From Aggregatibacter segnis (lineage in GTDB: Bacteria > Pseudomonadota > Gammaproteobacteria > Enterobacterales > Pasteurellaceae): a stretch of 64,000 bases of DNA. The notes beneath the pieces were generated by a model. The model searched no databases. It was not told the origin of the DNA and worked only from the letters and a program-made list of their open reading frames with translations. Location: positions 1 through 64,000 of the forward strand of contig NZ_NRCW01000004.1 of the NCBI RefSeq assembly GCF_003130075.1. Direction: 5' to 3'. Made by a program: the position numbers and the translations under genes. Positions 1 through 9,525 of the stretch are shown one piece after another; position 1 is the first letter of the stretch; every line of letters begins with the position of its first letter.

Positions 1-56
1 TAATGCCGATGGTAGTGTGGGGCATCCCCATGTGAGAGTAGGTCACCGCCAAGCCT
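1..56 (+). rRNA. rrf: 5S ribosomal RNA, 3' end (partial)
   Basis: The first 56 bases match the 3' half of a gammaproteobacterial 5S rRNA, including the conserved GCCGATGGTAGTGTGGGG stretch followed by CCCCATG and GAGAGTAGG. The 5' part lies outside the window, so this is the tail of an rRNA operon. A rho-independent terminator follows directly. The exact 3' end is estimated by comparison with the E. coli gene from memory. Confidence 0.9.
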
Positions 57-63
57 AATATGA

Positions 64-93
64 ACCCCTGATGTGAGTGCATCGGGGGTTTTT
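64..93 (+). terminator. Terminator of the rRNA operon
   Basis: An 11-bp stem (AACCCCTGATG pairing with CATCGGGGGTT, one G-T wobble) with a short loop is followed by a T run. It lies eight bases after the 5S rRNA end and closes the rRNA operon. Confidence 0.85.
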
Positions 94-94
94 G

Positions 95-1387
<1,293 letters not shown>

Positions 1388-1419
1388 TAAAGTGCGGTCG
1401 TTTTTTCATATGTTTTTTG

Positions 1420-1445
1420 AATCCCAAATTTTTTGGGATTTTTTA
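1420..1445 (+). terminator. Terminator after gmhA
   Basis: A 9-bp stem (AATCCCAAA / TTTGGGATT) with a 3-base loop is followed by Ts. A very similar hairpin recurs at 4381-4407 after artM, as part of a duplicated leader. Confidence 0.8.
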
Positions 1446-1454
1446 TATCTTAAT

Positions 1455-1493
1455 GTTGCATAATTATTCATAAAATAATAATATATTTTCAAT
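1455..1493 (+). promoter_or_regulatory. ArgR-like operator (ARG box) upstream of artP
   Basis: TGCATAATTATTCA at 1457-1470 differs by one base from the ARG box core TGAATAATTATTCA. A weaker half-match (ATTTTCA) follows at about the spacing expected for tandem ARG boxes (1476-1493). It lies about 57 bases before the artP start, a sensible place for arginine-dependent repression of arginine uptake. The assignment is by motif only. Confidence 0.6.
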
Positions 1494-1526
1494 TTTATGA
1501 TGATTGATACAGAGACTCAGTAAACA

Positions 1527-2261
1527 ATGACAATTAGTGTTAAAAATTTAAATTTTTTTTATGGCTCAAGCCAGGCCTTGTTTGATATTAACTTAGCTGC
1601 TGATGATGGTGATGTAGTGGTATTACTGGGGCCTAGTGGTGCAGGCAAAAGTACATTGATTCGAACATTAAATTTATTAGAAGTGCCACAATCGGGTAAA
1701 TTGAGTATTGCCAATAATCAGTTTGATTTGTCTTCAGATAATGACCCGAAACAACTTCGTCAGTTACGTCGTGATGTAGGTATGGTATTTCAGCAATATA
1801 ATTTATGGCCGCATATGACCGTATTACAGAATCTTATTGAAGCACCGATGAAAATTCTTGGTGTAAGTGAGCTAGAGGCTAAACAACAAGCATTGGAATT
1901 GTTGCAACGTTTACGTTTAGAGGAGTTTGCTGATAGATTTCCGTTGCATTTGTCTGGTGGTCAACAGCAGCGGGTGGCGATTGCACGAGCTTTAATGATG
2001 AAACCGCAAGTATTGTTATTTGATGAACCAACCGCTGCATTAGATCCGGAAATTACGGCTCAGATCGTTTCTATTATTGAAGAATTGCAACAAACCGGAA
2101 TTACGCAAGTTATTGTTACTCATGAAGTAAATGTAGCGAAAAAAGTAGCAACTAAAGTGGTTTATATGGAACAGGGGCGTATCATCGAAATGGGCGATAA
2201 GACTTGTTTTGAGAACCCTCAGACGGAGCAGTTTAAACAATATTTATCACACAATATCTAA
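1527..2261 (+). CDS. artP: Arginine ABC transporter ATP-binding protein
   Basis: ArtP is the cytoplasmic ATPase that powers arginine import together with ArtI, ArtQ and ArtM. The 244-residue protein has a Walker A motif GPSGAGKST (residues 35-43), a LSGGQQQR signature and a Walker B region [13 protein letters not shown], then the H-loop THE. This matches polar amino-acid transporter ATPases in length and order. It is the first gene of artPIQM, 17 bases before the next start, and is preceded by an ARG-box-like operator. Substrate specificity is inferred from the operon order and the neighbouring binding protein. Confidence 0.93.
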   Translation: MTISVKNLNFFYGSSQALFDINLAADDGDVVVLLGPSGAGKSTLIRTLNLLEVPQSGKLSIANNQFDLSSDNDPKQLRQLRRDVGMVFQQYNLWPHMTVLQNLIEAPMKILGVSELEAKQQALELLQRLRLEEFADRFPLHLSGGQQQRVAIARALMMKPQVLLFDEPTAALDPEITAQIVSIIEELQQTGITQVIVTHEVNVAKKVATKVVYMEQGRIIEMGDKTCFENPQTEQFKQYLSHNI

Positions 2262-2278
2262 TCTTGAAGGAGAATATT

Positions 2279-2998
2279 ATGAAAAAATTATTATTAAGTG
2301 CAATTTTATTAGGCTCTGCAGTAGCGGCCCACGCGCAGGATTTAACTTTTGCTATGGAACCAAGTTACCCACCGTTTGAGTCTACTAATGAAAAAGGTGA
2401 AATTATCGGTTTTGATGTGGATATTGCCAACGCTATCTGTAAAGAAATTCAAGCTACCTGCCATTTTAAAGGCGAGGCATTTGATTCTTTGATTACTAAT
2501 TTAAGATCAAAACGTTTTGATGCGGTTATTTCTGCGATGGATATTACCGAGGCTCGTGGTAAACAAGTATTATTCTCTGACCCATACTACGACAGTACAG
2601 CCAGCTACGTAGCCTTGAAAGGCAAAACCACTTTAGAAAATGCGAAAAATGTTGGTGTGCAAAATGGGACGACCTATCAGCAATATACAGTGGCAGAAAC
2701 AAAACAATATAGCGTGAAATCTTATGCCAGCTTGCAAGATGCGGTACTGGATCTAAAAAATGGGCGTATTGATATTATCTTCGGTGATACCGCAGTACTT
2801 GCAGATATGATTTCCAAAGAAGATAACGTCCAGTTTGTTGGCGATAAGGTGAATAATAAAAAATATTTTGGTAATGGCTTTGGTATTGCATTGAATAAAT
2901 CTAACAAAGAATTAGCAGAAAGCTTCAATAAAGGTTTAGCAGCAATTAAAGCCAATGGCGAATATCAAAAAATCTACGATAAATGGATGACCAAATAA
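2279..2998 (+). CDS. artI: Arginine-binding periplasmic protein, copy 1
   Basis: This is the periplasmic binding protein of the arginine ABC transporter (SBP family 3). I start it at ATG 2279, six bases after GAAGGAGA; a TTG at 2264 would place five extra residues before a normal signal peptide ([19 protein letters not shown]). The mature part begins [21 protein letters not shown], followed by the family-typical [10 protein letters not shown]. The 239-residue length is normal. It is translated within the artPIQM operon. A second copy lies at 4524-5243 and clearly derives from the same ancestor. Confidence 0.93.
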   Translation: MKKLLLSAILLGSAVAAHAQDLTFAMEPSYPPFESTNEKGEIIGFDVDIANAICKEIQATCHFKGEAFDSLITNLRSKRFDAVISAMDITEARGKQVLFSDPYYDSTASYVALKGKTTLENAKNVGVQNGTTYQQYTVAETKQYSVKSYASLQDAVLDLKNGRIDIIFGDTAVLADMISKEDNVQFVGDKVNNKKYFGNGFGIALNKSNKELAESFNKGLAAIKANGEYQKIYDKWMTK

Positions 2999-3002
2999 TC
3001 CC

Positions 3003-3665
3003 ATGTTTTCTGATTATTTTTCTTTAATGTTGACCGCGGCCCTGATGACCTTAGGGCTTGCGGTTTGTTCGTTAGTGTTAGGGCTTTTTTTAGGCATGCT
3101 ATTTGCCGTGTTAGAAGCTAATCGTTTCGTTGGTAAACCCACCGCGGTGCTTGTTGCCTTATTGCGAGGCTTACCGGAAATTCTGGTCGTATTGCTGGTT
3201 TATTTTGGTTCTAGCGAATTAGTGGAATTGCTTACCGGCGAATACATTGAGTTCGGTGCATTCGGTTGTGGTGTATTCGCGCTGTCCTTAATTTTTGCAG
3301 CCTATGCTTCACAAACATTGCGTGGTGCTATTCAGGCGATTGTTAAAGGGCAGTGGGAGTCAGGAACAGCGTTGGGATTGAGTAAAGGCTACACTTTCCT
3401 TCATATTATCATGCCACAAGTGTGGCGTCATGCATTGCCGGGGTTGAGTAATCAATGGTTGGTGTTATTGAAAGACACAGCGTTGATTTCTTTAATTGGT
3501 GTAGATGATCTGATGCGTCAAGCACAGCTGATTAATACGAATACACACCAACCTTTCACTTGGTATGGTATTGCCGCGTTGATTTATCTTTTAGTAACAT
3601 TAGTGAGTCAAGTTGGTATTCGTAAATTAGAACTGCGTTTTACTCGTTTTGAAAGGGAAGTGTAA
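3003..3665 (+). CDS. artQ: Arginine ABC transporter permease
   Basis: ArtQ is one of the two inner-membrane permeases of the arginine importer. The 220-residue protein has about five hydrophobic segments. It also has the permease loop G-x3-A-x-G-LSKG (GTALGLSKG around residues 120-128) that contacts the ATPase. The ATG follows artI by four bases and the stop precedes artM by two, showing tight operon coupling. It is slightly shorter than E. coli ArtQ (about 238 residues). Confidence 0.9.
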   Translation: MFSDYFSLMLTAALMTLGLAVCSLVLGLFLGMLFAVLEANRFVGKPTAVLVALLRGLPEILVVLLVYFGSSELVELLTGEYIEFGAFGCGVFALSLIFAAYASQTLRGAIQAIVKGQWESGTALGLSKGYTFLHIIMPQVWRHALPGLSNQWLVLLKDTALISLIGVDDLMRQAQLINTNTHQPFTWYGIAALIYLLVTLVSQVGIRKLELRFTRFEREV

Positions 3666-3667
3666 TT

Positions 3668-4348
3668 ATGTTTCAAGAATATTTAAGCGTGATTGCACAA
3701 GGTATTCCTACCAGTTTGCTATTAACTGTTGTGTCATTGTTGATTGCCTTTAGTCTGGCTTTGTTGTTTACCATACTACTTTCTATTGGTAATAAAGTGG
3801 TGAAAAGTGCGGTCAATTTATATCTTACTTTATTTACCGGCACGCCTTTATTAGCACAGTTTTTCCTGATTTATGCAGGGCCGGGGCAATTTCAATGGAT
3901 TGTGAACAGCCCGTTGTGGCTACTGTTTTCTAATGCTTGGTTTTGTGCTGCGTTAGCATTGGCGTTAAATAGTGCGGCCTATTCTACCCAATTATTCCAT
4001 GGCGCAGTGAAAGCAATTTCTAAAGGCCAATGGGAAAGTTGTGAAGCACTTGGGCTAAGCCGTTTGCAAACCTTGAAAATTTTACTTCCATATGCATTAA
4101 AACGGGCCTTGCCTTCGTACTCTAATGAGATCATTTTAGTGTTTAAAGGAACGGCCCTCGCTTCCACGATTACTATTATGGACATCATGGGTTACGCTCG
4201 CCAGCTTTATGGCACAGAATATGATGCGCTCACCATTTATGGCATTGCAGGTGGTATTTATCTCGTGATTACCGGTATTGCGACGTTGTTATTGCGTAAA
4301 CTGGAAAACAAAGTGCTTGCTTTTGAACGGTTGGATATGCGCAGCTAG
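3668..4348 (+). CDS. artM: Arginine ABC transporter permease
   Basis: ArtM pairs with ArtQ to form the membrane channel of the arginine importer. The 226-residue protein contains the conserved coupling segment GQWESCEALGLSR and several membrane-spanning stretches; it is about the length of E. coli ArtM. It ends the operon, followed by an uptake signal sequence at about 4352 and a hairpin terminator at 4381-4404. An uptake signal sequence also sits inside the gene near 3805. Confidence 0.9.
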   Translation: MFQEYLSVIAQGIPTSLLLTVVSLLIAFSLALLFTILLSIGNKVVKSAVNLYLTLFTGTPLLAQFFLIYAGPGQFQWIVNSPLWLLFSNAWFCAALALALNSAAYSTQLFHGAVKAISKGQWESCEALGLSRLQTLKILLPYALKRALPSYSNEIILVFKGTALASTITIMDIMGYARQLYGTEYDALTIYGIAGGIYLVITGIATLLLRKLENKVLAFERLDMRS

Positions 4349-4380
4349 AATTAAGTGCGGTTATTTTTTCGAATGTTTTT

Positions 4381-4407
4381 AAATCCCAAATTTATTTGGG
4401 ATTTTTT
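4381..4407 (+). terminator. Terminator after artM
   Basis: A perfect 10-bp stem (AAATCCCAAA / TTTGGGATTT) with a 4-base loop is followed by a T run. It resembles the terminator at 1420-1445 closely enough to suggest a shared origin. Confidence 0.8.
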
Positions 4408-4417
4408 ATATTTTAAG

Positions 4418-4435
4418 ATTGCATAATTATGCATA
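4418..4435 (+). promoter_or_regulatory. ArgR-like operator upstream of the second artI
   Basis: TGCATAATTATGCA at 4420-4433 is a perfect palindrome with the ARG-box pattern. It occupies the same position relative to the upstream terminator as the box before artP. The following bases (ATAATATATTTTCA) also match the artP leader. This indicates that the leader was duplicated along with the gene. Motif-based only. Confidence 0.55.
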
Positions 4436-4523
4436 AAAATATAATATATTTTCATTATAGAGTGAGTTTTGAACGATGTAAGTCTAATTATCCACCACAT
4501 CACCAACTTAGAGGAGCATTAAG

Positions 4524-5243
4524 ATGAAAACATTATTACTCGGTAGTTTGCTAATAGGGACAGCAATGGTAACGAATGCACAAAATTTAATTTTTGGTAC
4601 GGAACCCAGTTATCCGCCTTTTGAGCTGACTAATGAAAAAGGTGAGCTTGTTGGGTTTGATATTGATATTGCACAAGCCATTTGCAAAGAAATTCAAGTC
4701 ACTTGTCAATTTAGAACGCAGCCTTTTGATGCATTAATTCCTAGTTTGAAAGCCAAACATTTTGATGCTGCAATGTCTGCCATCGATATTACAGAAGCGC
4801 GTGCTAAGCAAGTACTGTTTACGGATTCTTATTATGATAATTCAGCCAGTTATGTTGCTTTGAAAGGGAAAATGGATTTAGCGACAGCAAAAAATATTGG
4901 TGTGCAGAACGGTTCAACTTTTCAGCAATATACTTTAGCTGAAACCAAACAATATGCGGCGAAAGCTTATGTGAATTTGCAGGATGCTATTTTGGATTTG
5001 AAGAATGGACGAATTGATATTGTATTGAGCGATACCGCATTATTGGCAGATATGATGAAAAAAGAACCGGAGCTTCAGTTTGTTGGTGAGAAAGTAGTCA
5101 ATCCAAAATATTTTGGTAATGGTACGGGGATTGCAGTTCATAAATCCAACAAAGCCTTACAGGAAAGCCTGAATAAAGGGTTGTCCGCGATTAAAGCGAA
5201 TGGCGAATATCAGAAAATTTATGATAAATGGATGGTAAAGTAA
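4524..5243 (+). CDS. artI: Arginine-binding-like periplasmic protein, copy 2
   Basis: This is a second SBP family 3 protein, 239 residues, with signal peptide [19 protein letters not shown]. By eye roughly 70% of positions match copy 1, including [15 protein letters not shown], the ALKGKM(D)LA region and the conserved [12 protein letters not shown] end. It stands alone behind its own ArgR-like leader and RBS (AGGAG at 4512-4516). It lacks permease or ATPase partners and probably shares ArtPQM. Sequence differences in the ligand-binding lobes could mean altered affinity or preference, for example another basic amino acid. A bidirectional terminator at 5256-5286 separates it from the convergent gene downstream. 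Confidence 0.9.
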   Translation: MKTLLLGSLLIGTAMVTNAQNLIFGTEPSYPPFELTNEKGELVGFDIDIAQAICKEIQVTCQFRTQPFDALIPSLKAKHFDAAMSAIDITEARAKQVLFTDSYYDNSASYVALKGKMDLATAKNIGVQNGSTFQQYTLAETKQYAAKAYVNLQDAILDLKNGRIDIVLSDTALLADMMKKEPELQFVGEKVVNPKYFGNGTGIAVHKSNKALQESLNKGLSAIKANGEYQKIYDKWMVK

Positions 5244-5255
5244 TCATTAAGTGAA

Positions 5256-5286
5256 AAATGGGCAAGATGTTGCCCATTTATTTTTT
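5256..5286. terminator. Convergent terminator between artI copy 2 and the zinc-ribbon gene
   Basis: A perfect 10-bp stem (AAATGGGCAA / TTGCCCATTT) with loop GATG has A-rich bases on one side and Ts on the other, so it can serve both convergent genes. Confidence 0.8.
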
Positions 5287-5518
5287 ATGCGTTGTTTGTT
5301 ATCCAACTTGCCACGATCAACACTAAAGCAAAAATTGCTGCCCAAACTAAGTGGAGTTTAACGCTCTTACGATTAATTTCCTCATTCTGTAAACGACGCT
5401 CTTCCAGTTTTTGTTTATAGGCTTCAAGATTCTCCGGTTTAAAGGAAAAACCACAGTTAGGGCAGTATTCTGCACTTTCGCTGATTTTTTTACGGCATTC
5501 CGGGCAACGGTGTAACAT
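5285..5518 (-). CDS. Small zinc-ribbon membrane protein of unknown function
   Basis: The 77-residue product begins MLHRCPECRKKISESAEYCPNCG, a two-CxxC zinc-ribbon. A charged, probably helical middle (EAYKQKLEERRLQNEEINRK) follows, then one hydrophobic segment near the C-terminus (LVWAAIFALVLIVASWI). I chose ATG 5518 because GGAGAA lies five bases upstream. An extension to 5554 would add 12 residues before the ribbon. The layout suggests a tail-anchored protein with a cytoplasmic zinc-ribbon. I do not recognise a specific family and infer no function. It converges with the second artI gene. Confidence 0.75.
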   Translation of the reverse strand: MLHRCPECRKKISESAEYCPNCGFSFKPENLEAYKQKLEERRLQNEEINRKSVKLHLVWAAIFALVLIVASWITNNA

Positions 5519-5615
5519 GACTTCTCCGGTGAGATCAATTTTCAAGAAAAACACAATGTAGCGATTTTTGTTTAAAATACAAGAAATTTATACCGCACTT
5601 TTTAGTTCAATTTAA

Positions 5616-5637
5616 AAACGTGACTGATATCACATTT
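5616..5637 (+). promoter_or_regulatory. CRP-like site upstream of the CstA-family gene
   Basis: The sequence CGTGA-N6-TCACA at 5619-5634, flanked by AAA and TTT, matches the CRP consensus at nine of ten core positions. It is about 150 bases before the gene start. E. coli cstA is induced by cAMP-CRP on carbon starvation, so the site fits the gene. I could not assign a single promoter behind it. Confidence 0.65.
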
Positions 5638-5780
5638 TGCAAAGATATTCTGAATCGATAGATTGCCGTTTATTTACTTCATTGTAACAGAAGCCTAAAA
5701 TAGCGCGGCTTTACTCATATAGGAGTAATAGTTAAATATTAACCCGAACACGTTATGTGTTCTTTCCATAGGATTTTCAT

Positions 5781-7376
5781 ATGTTGTGGTTCTTCTTCTG
5801 TGTTCTGGTGTTGATTTTAGGTTATGCAGTTTATGGCAAAATTATTGAAAAAATCTTTGTCATTAACCCTAAACGTCAAACACCTGCCTACCAAGTCAAT
5901 GATGGCGTCGACTATATGCCGATGTCTAAAACCAAAATTTGGCTAATCCAATTATTAAACATTGCAGGTACCGGTCCGATTTTTGGTCCGATTCTTGGTG
6001 CGTTATACGGGCCTGTCGCTATGTTGTGGATCGTTGTTGGTTGTATTTTTGCCGGTGCGGTACATGACTATTTCTGCGGTATGTTAAGTATTCGTCATGG
6101 TGGGGCAACCATGCCTTACTTAGCTGGTAAATTCTTAGGCCGTCCGGTAAAAGTCTTTATCAACGTTTTAGCGCTTGTTCTTCTTTTATTAGTTGGCGTT
6201 GTCTTCGTTGCAAGCCCGGCTCAATTAATGGGTACGATCACCATGGACGTCATGGGCGCATCTCAAGGTGCATTGCAATTAGGTGATGCCGAAGCGGTTC
6301 ATAAGGCTGTTGAAGCCGGTGGTTTAACCGTATGGGGAATGGATAAAGCAACAGTGGTTTCTGTATGGACTGCGATTATTTTTGCTTACTATATTCTTGC
6401 AACCTTGTTACCAATTGACAAAATTATTGGCCGTATTTACCCACTCTTTGGTGCGTTATTACTCTTTATGTCTGTAGGTATGGTGTACGGTTTAGTATCC
6501 GCGCATTTCAGTGCGGTAGATCCTATCGAATTCTTCCGTACGATTGATGCAGATGGTCAAGGTTTAACATTAGAGAAATTCACACAAAATTTCCAAGTGA
6601 AGGGTGATGTACCAATTTGGCCATTATTGTTCTTAACTATTTCTTGTGGCGCATTATCCGGTTTCCACGCAACACAAACTCCATTAATGGCACGTTGTGC
6701 TGAAAATGAAAAAGAAGGTCGTTTCATTTTCTACGGAGCGATGATTGCTGAAGGTATTATTGCATTAGTATGGTGCATGGTAGGTCTTGCATTCTATGAG
6801 AACCCGCAAGCGTTACAAGATGCGATCGCCGCAGGTTCACCATCTAAAGTAGTATATGACAGCTCATTACACTTCTTAGGTTTCGTTGGTGGTATCTTTG
6901 CGGTATTAGGTGTTGTTGTACTTCCAATTACTTCTGGAGATACGGCATTCCGTGCAGCACGTTTACAATTAGCGGAAATTTTCAAAATTGATCAACGTTC
7001 ACTTCCTAAACGTTTATTAATTGCAGTGCCATTGTTCGTATTAGGTTATTTTGTTTCAACCATCGACTTCAGCGTGTTATGGCGTTACTTCACTTGGGCA
7101 AACCAAATGACTGCAATGGTGATGTTATGGACAGCGGCAGCTTATTTATACCGCTATCATAAATTCCACTGGGTGGCATCTATCCCTGCATGGTTTATTA
7201 CCACTGTCTGTGCAACCTATTTGTATTACAACAAAATCGGTTTCGGTTTAGACTATCAATTGTCAGTTTACCTAGGCTTTGCAACAACAATTGTTTGTGT
7301 CGTGTTGTTCTTCGCTTTAGTTAAACGTTCTAATGAAGCTGACCCAGAATCTTTAGTAGATAGCCTTGCGAAATAG
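5781..7376 (+). CDS. CstA-family carbon-starvation membrane transporter
   Basis: This is a 531-residue polytopic inner-membrane protein of the CstA family. Members are proposed to import peptides or pyruvate during carbon starvation. Family-typical segments are visible. They are GYAVYGKIIEK near the start, NIAGTGPIFGPILGALYGP (residues about 60-80), GAVHDYF, and SGFHATQTPLMARC in the middle. At least a dozen hydrophobic stretches follow. It is shorter than E. coli CstA and BtsT (about 700 residues) and so belongs to the shorter branch. A CRP-like site lies upstream and a terminator follows at 7418-7456. The substrate cannot be decided from sequence. Confidence 0.88.
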   Translation: MLWFFFCVLVLILGYAVYGKIIEKIFVINPKRQTPAYQVNDGVDYMPMSKTKIWLIQLLNIAGTGPIFGPILGALYGPVAMLWIVVGCIFAGAVHDYFCGMLSIRHGGATMPYLAGKFLGRPVKVFINVLALVLLLLVGVVFVASPAQLMGTITMDVMGASQGALQLGDAEAVHKAVEAGGLTVWGMDKATVVSVWTAIIFAYYILATLLPIDKIIGRIYPLFGALLLFMSVGMVYGLVSAHFSAVDPIEFFRTIDADGQGLTLEKFTQNFQVKGDVPIWPLLFLTISCGALSGFHATQTPLMARCAENEKEGRFIFYGAMIAEGIIALVWCMVGLAFYENPQALQDAIAAGSPSKVVYDSSLHFLGFVGGIFAVLGVVVLPITSGDTAFRAARLQLAEIFKIDQRSLPKRLLIAVPLFVLGYFVSTIDFSVLWRYFTWANQMTAMVMLWTAAAYLYRYHKFHWVASIPAWFITTVCATYLYYNKIGFGLDYQLSVYLGFATTIVCVVLFFALVKRSNEADPESLVDSLAK

Positions 7377-7417
7377 CAAAAATATTGACCGCACTTTTAG
7401 CGGTAAAAACTAAAATA

Positions 7418-7456
7418 AAATACCCTGTTGATGAAGATTAACAGGGTATTTTTTAT
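7418..7456 (+). terminator. Terminator after the CstA-family gene
   Basis: A perfect 12-bp stem (AAATACCCTGTT / AACAGGGTATTT) with a 10-base loop leads into a T run. An uptake signal sequence lies just upstream, near 7389. Confidence 0.85.
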
Positions 7457-7534
7457 CTGATGATTCCTTCATATCTAAATGCATATTCAACTTAAAAATA
7501 GATAAAACTTTCCTGATGCATCTCATTAAATTGC

Positions 7535-7563
7535 TTGCAACTTATACACACAAATAATAAAAT
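7535..7563 (+). promoter_or_regulatory. Probable main promoter of the division and cell-wall cluster
   Basis: TTGCAA at 7535-7540 and TAAAAT at 7558-7563 are separated by exactly 17 bases, a good sigma-70 arrangement. The predicted transcription start near 7570 lies 85 bases before mraZ, directly in front of the MraZ-type repeats. Confidence 0.6.
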
Positions 7564-7572
7564 TAATCAAAA

Positions 7573-7608
7573 GTGGTAAAAAGTGTTTTTTTGTGGAAAA
7601 TTTTGGGG
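7573..7608 (+). promoter_or_regulatory. MraZ-type operator (four 10-bp-spaced repeats)
   Basis: GTGG, GTGT, GTGG and TTGG start at 7573, 7583, 7593 and 7603, a 10-bp period. MraZ is known to bind GTGG/TGGG-type direct repeats separated by about five bases in its own promoter region. The array starts just past the predicted transcription start, where a bound repressor would block the operon. Confidence 0.6.
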
Positions 7609-7654
7609 TTGAACTCCCGAATTGAAATAAACAGAACAACTAAGGTGAGAAAAA

Positions 7655-8113
7655 ATGTTTCGTGGTGCGGCAACGATTAATTTGGATGTGAAGGGAAGAA
7701 TTTCTATTCCTACCCGTTATCGTGCCGAGCTTTTAGAACAGAACCAGGGACAAATGGTTTGTACCGTAGATATTCGTCAACCTTGTTTATTGCTTTATCC
7801 GTTAAAAGAATGGGAAATTATTGAGCAAAAATTGCTCGGGCTTTCTAATTTTGATCCATTACAACGTACCTTACAACGAGTGATGCTGGGTTATGCCACT
7901 GAGTGTGAATTGGACAGTGCTGGACGAATTTTAATTAGTGGTCCTTTACGCCAGCACGCTAAATTAGAAAAATCCATCATGCTTGTTGGACAATTAAATA
8001 AATTTGAAATTTGGAGCGAGGCCGAGTGGCAGGCTCAAATTGAAAAAGACATGGCATTAGGTGCAACAGATAGCTTTGCACTGTCAGAAGAATTAAAAAC
8101 GCTGTCATTATAA
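7655..8113 (+). CDS. mraZ: Transcriptional regulator MraZ
   Basis: MraZ is a ring-forming DNA-binding protein that represses its own division and cell-wall operon. The 152-residue product has the two expected half-domains. Each has a conserved D-x3-R-type motif: [14 protein letters not shown] at about residues 10-23 and [12 protein letters not shown] at about 87-98. ATG 7655 follows AAGGTGAG. It is the first gene of the cluster and is separated from rsmH by 109 bases containing a strong hairpin. Confidence 0.95.
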   Translation: MFRGAATINLDVKGRISIPTRYRAELLEQNQGQMVCTVDIRQPCLLLYPLKEWEIIEQKLLGLSNFDPLQRTLQRVMLGYATECELDSAGRILISGPLRQHAKLEKSIMLVGQLNKFEIWSEAEWQAQIEKDMALGATDSFALSEELKTLSL

Positions 8114-8144
8114 GAGTAAAACTCACCGAACAGCGGCACTAGCA

Positions 8145-8195
8145 AAAGATAAGCGGCAATTATGCCGCTCTATCTTATCTTTAAATTATATTTTT
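8145..8195 (+). terminator. Hairpin in the mraZ-rsmH gap (possible attenuator)
   Basis: AAGATAAGCGGCA pairs with TGCCGCT-C-TATCTT around an ATTA loop, a 13-bp stem with one bulged base, followed by a U-rich stretch. It could terminate a fraction of transcripts after mraZ. No pairing alternative that would make it a regulated attenuator is evident. Confidence 0.5.
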
Positions 8196-8222
8196 ATTTT
8201 TACATATCACCGGTAATAATTT

Positions 8223-9191
8223 ATGAGTCATTTAGATGCGTTTTCATCAGCTGAACATGTAACGGTTTTATTACATGAAACCGTTGATGGCTTGGCTTTA
8301 AAAGAAAACGGCATTTATATTGACGGTACGTTTGGTCGAGGGGGGCATTCCCGATTAATCCTTTCTAAGTTATCGGCTAACGGTAGATTAATTGCCATTG
8401 ACCGAGACCCTAAAGCTGTAGCTGAAGCCCAAAAAATTCAAGATTCACGATTTCATATCGAACACAGCGCATTTTCAGATATTTTACCTATTTGTGAGAA
8501 GTTAAATTTAGTCGGCAAGATTGATGGCATTTTGCTTGATCTTGGTGTGTCATCTCCGCAATTGGATGATGCTGAACGTGGTTTTAGTTTTATGAAAGAC
8601 GGCCCGTTGGATATGCGAATGGACGACAGTAAGGGCATGTCCGCAGCAGAGTGGCTGCAGCACGTTTCCGAACAAGATTTAGCGTGGGTCTTAAAAACGT
8701 TTGGTGAAGAGCGTTTTGCCAAGAAAATTGCCTCAGCCATTGTAAATTACAATAAAAGTGCGGTGCAAAATGGTACTGAATGTTTAACGCGTACATTACA
8801 GCTTGCCGAATTAATTGCGCAGACTGTGCCATTCAAAGATAAACATAAACATCCTGCTACTCGAAGCTTTCAGGCCATTCGTATTTTTATTAATTCAGAG
8901 TTAGATGAGCTGGAAAAAGTCTTGCAGTCCGCATTAACTGTGTTAGCCCCGGGCGGGCGTTTATCGATTATTAGTTTCCATTCATTGGAAGATCGCATGG
9001 TGAAGCATTTTATGCGTAAACAAAGCCAAGGCGAAGATATTCCGAAAGGTTTGCCACTGCGCGAAGACCAAATTCAACGTAATCAAACCTTAAAAGTGAT
9101 TGGCAAAGCGATTATGCCAAGTGATGAGGAAATTGCCCAAAACCCAAGAGCACGTAGTGCCGTCTTAAGAATTGCGGAGAGATTAAGCTAA
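8223..9191 (+). CDS. rsmH: 16S rRNA m4C1402 methyltransferase
   Basis: RsmH (MraW) methylates N4 of cytidine 1402 in 16S rRNA, using S-adenosylmethionine. The 322-residue protein has the SAM-binding segment [13 protein letters not shown] near residues 33-45. It also has the [20 protein letters not shown] block and a C-terminal [16 protein letters not shown] block, all family hallmarks. Its stop shares one base with the ftsL start (9189-9191), so the two are translationally coupled. Confidence 0.96.
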   Translation: MSHLDAFSSAEHVTVLLHETVDGLALKENGIYIDGTFGRGGHSRLILSKLSANGRLIAIDRDPKAVAEAQKIQDSRFHIEHSAFSDILPICEKLNLVGKIDGILLDLGVSSPQLDDAERGFSFMKDGPLDMRMDDSKGMSAAEWLQHVSEQDLAWVLKTFGEERFAKKIASAIVNYNKSAVQNGTECLTRTLQLAELIAQTVPFKDKHKHPATRSFQAIRIFINSELDELEKVLQSALTVLAPGGRLSIISFHSLEDRMVKHFMRKQSQGEDIPKGLPLREDQIQRNQTLKVIGKAIMPSDEEIAQNPRARSAVLRIAERLS

Positions 9192-9508
9192 TGTTAGAAA
9201 ATAACGATAGATTCCCTTTGCGAAACATTATTCTTGAAGATTTATTTACGTCGAATAAATTGGTGTTGATTTTATTACTGGCGATTACGCTAAGTGCATT
9301 AGGAACGGTTTGGCTTACTCATCAAACGCGTGGATTAGTGGCAGAGAAAGGTGATTTGGTTTTACAACATCAAGCGCTTGAAAATGAATATCTTAATTTA
9401 AGATTAGAAGAAGCAACCCTCAGCGATAATACACGCATAGAAGCTATTGCCAAGCAATTCGGCATGCAACGAGCAACCCCAGAACAAGAAGTTGTTATTC
9501 TCGAATAA
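9191..9508 (+). CDS. ftsL: Cell division protein FtsL
   Basis: FtsL is a small bitopic division protein that joins FtsB and FtsQ at the septum. The 105-residue product has a cytoplasmic N-terminus and a single membrane segment at about residues 23-43 ([20 protein letters not shown]). A periplasmic coiled-coil region ([22 protein letters not shown]) follows. It starts on the last base of rsmH and precedes ftsI by 17 bases. Identification rests on position and architecture, since the family is poorly conserved. Confidence 0.92.
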   Translation: MLENNDRFPLRNIILEDLFTSNKLVLILLLAITLSALGTVWLTHQTRGLVAEKGDLVLQHQALENEYLNLRLEEATLSDNTRIEAIAKQFGMQRATPEQEVVILE

Positions 9509-9525
9509 ACGCGGAAATCACAAAT

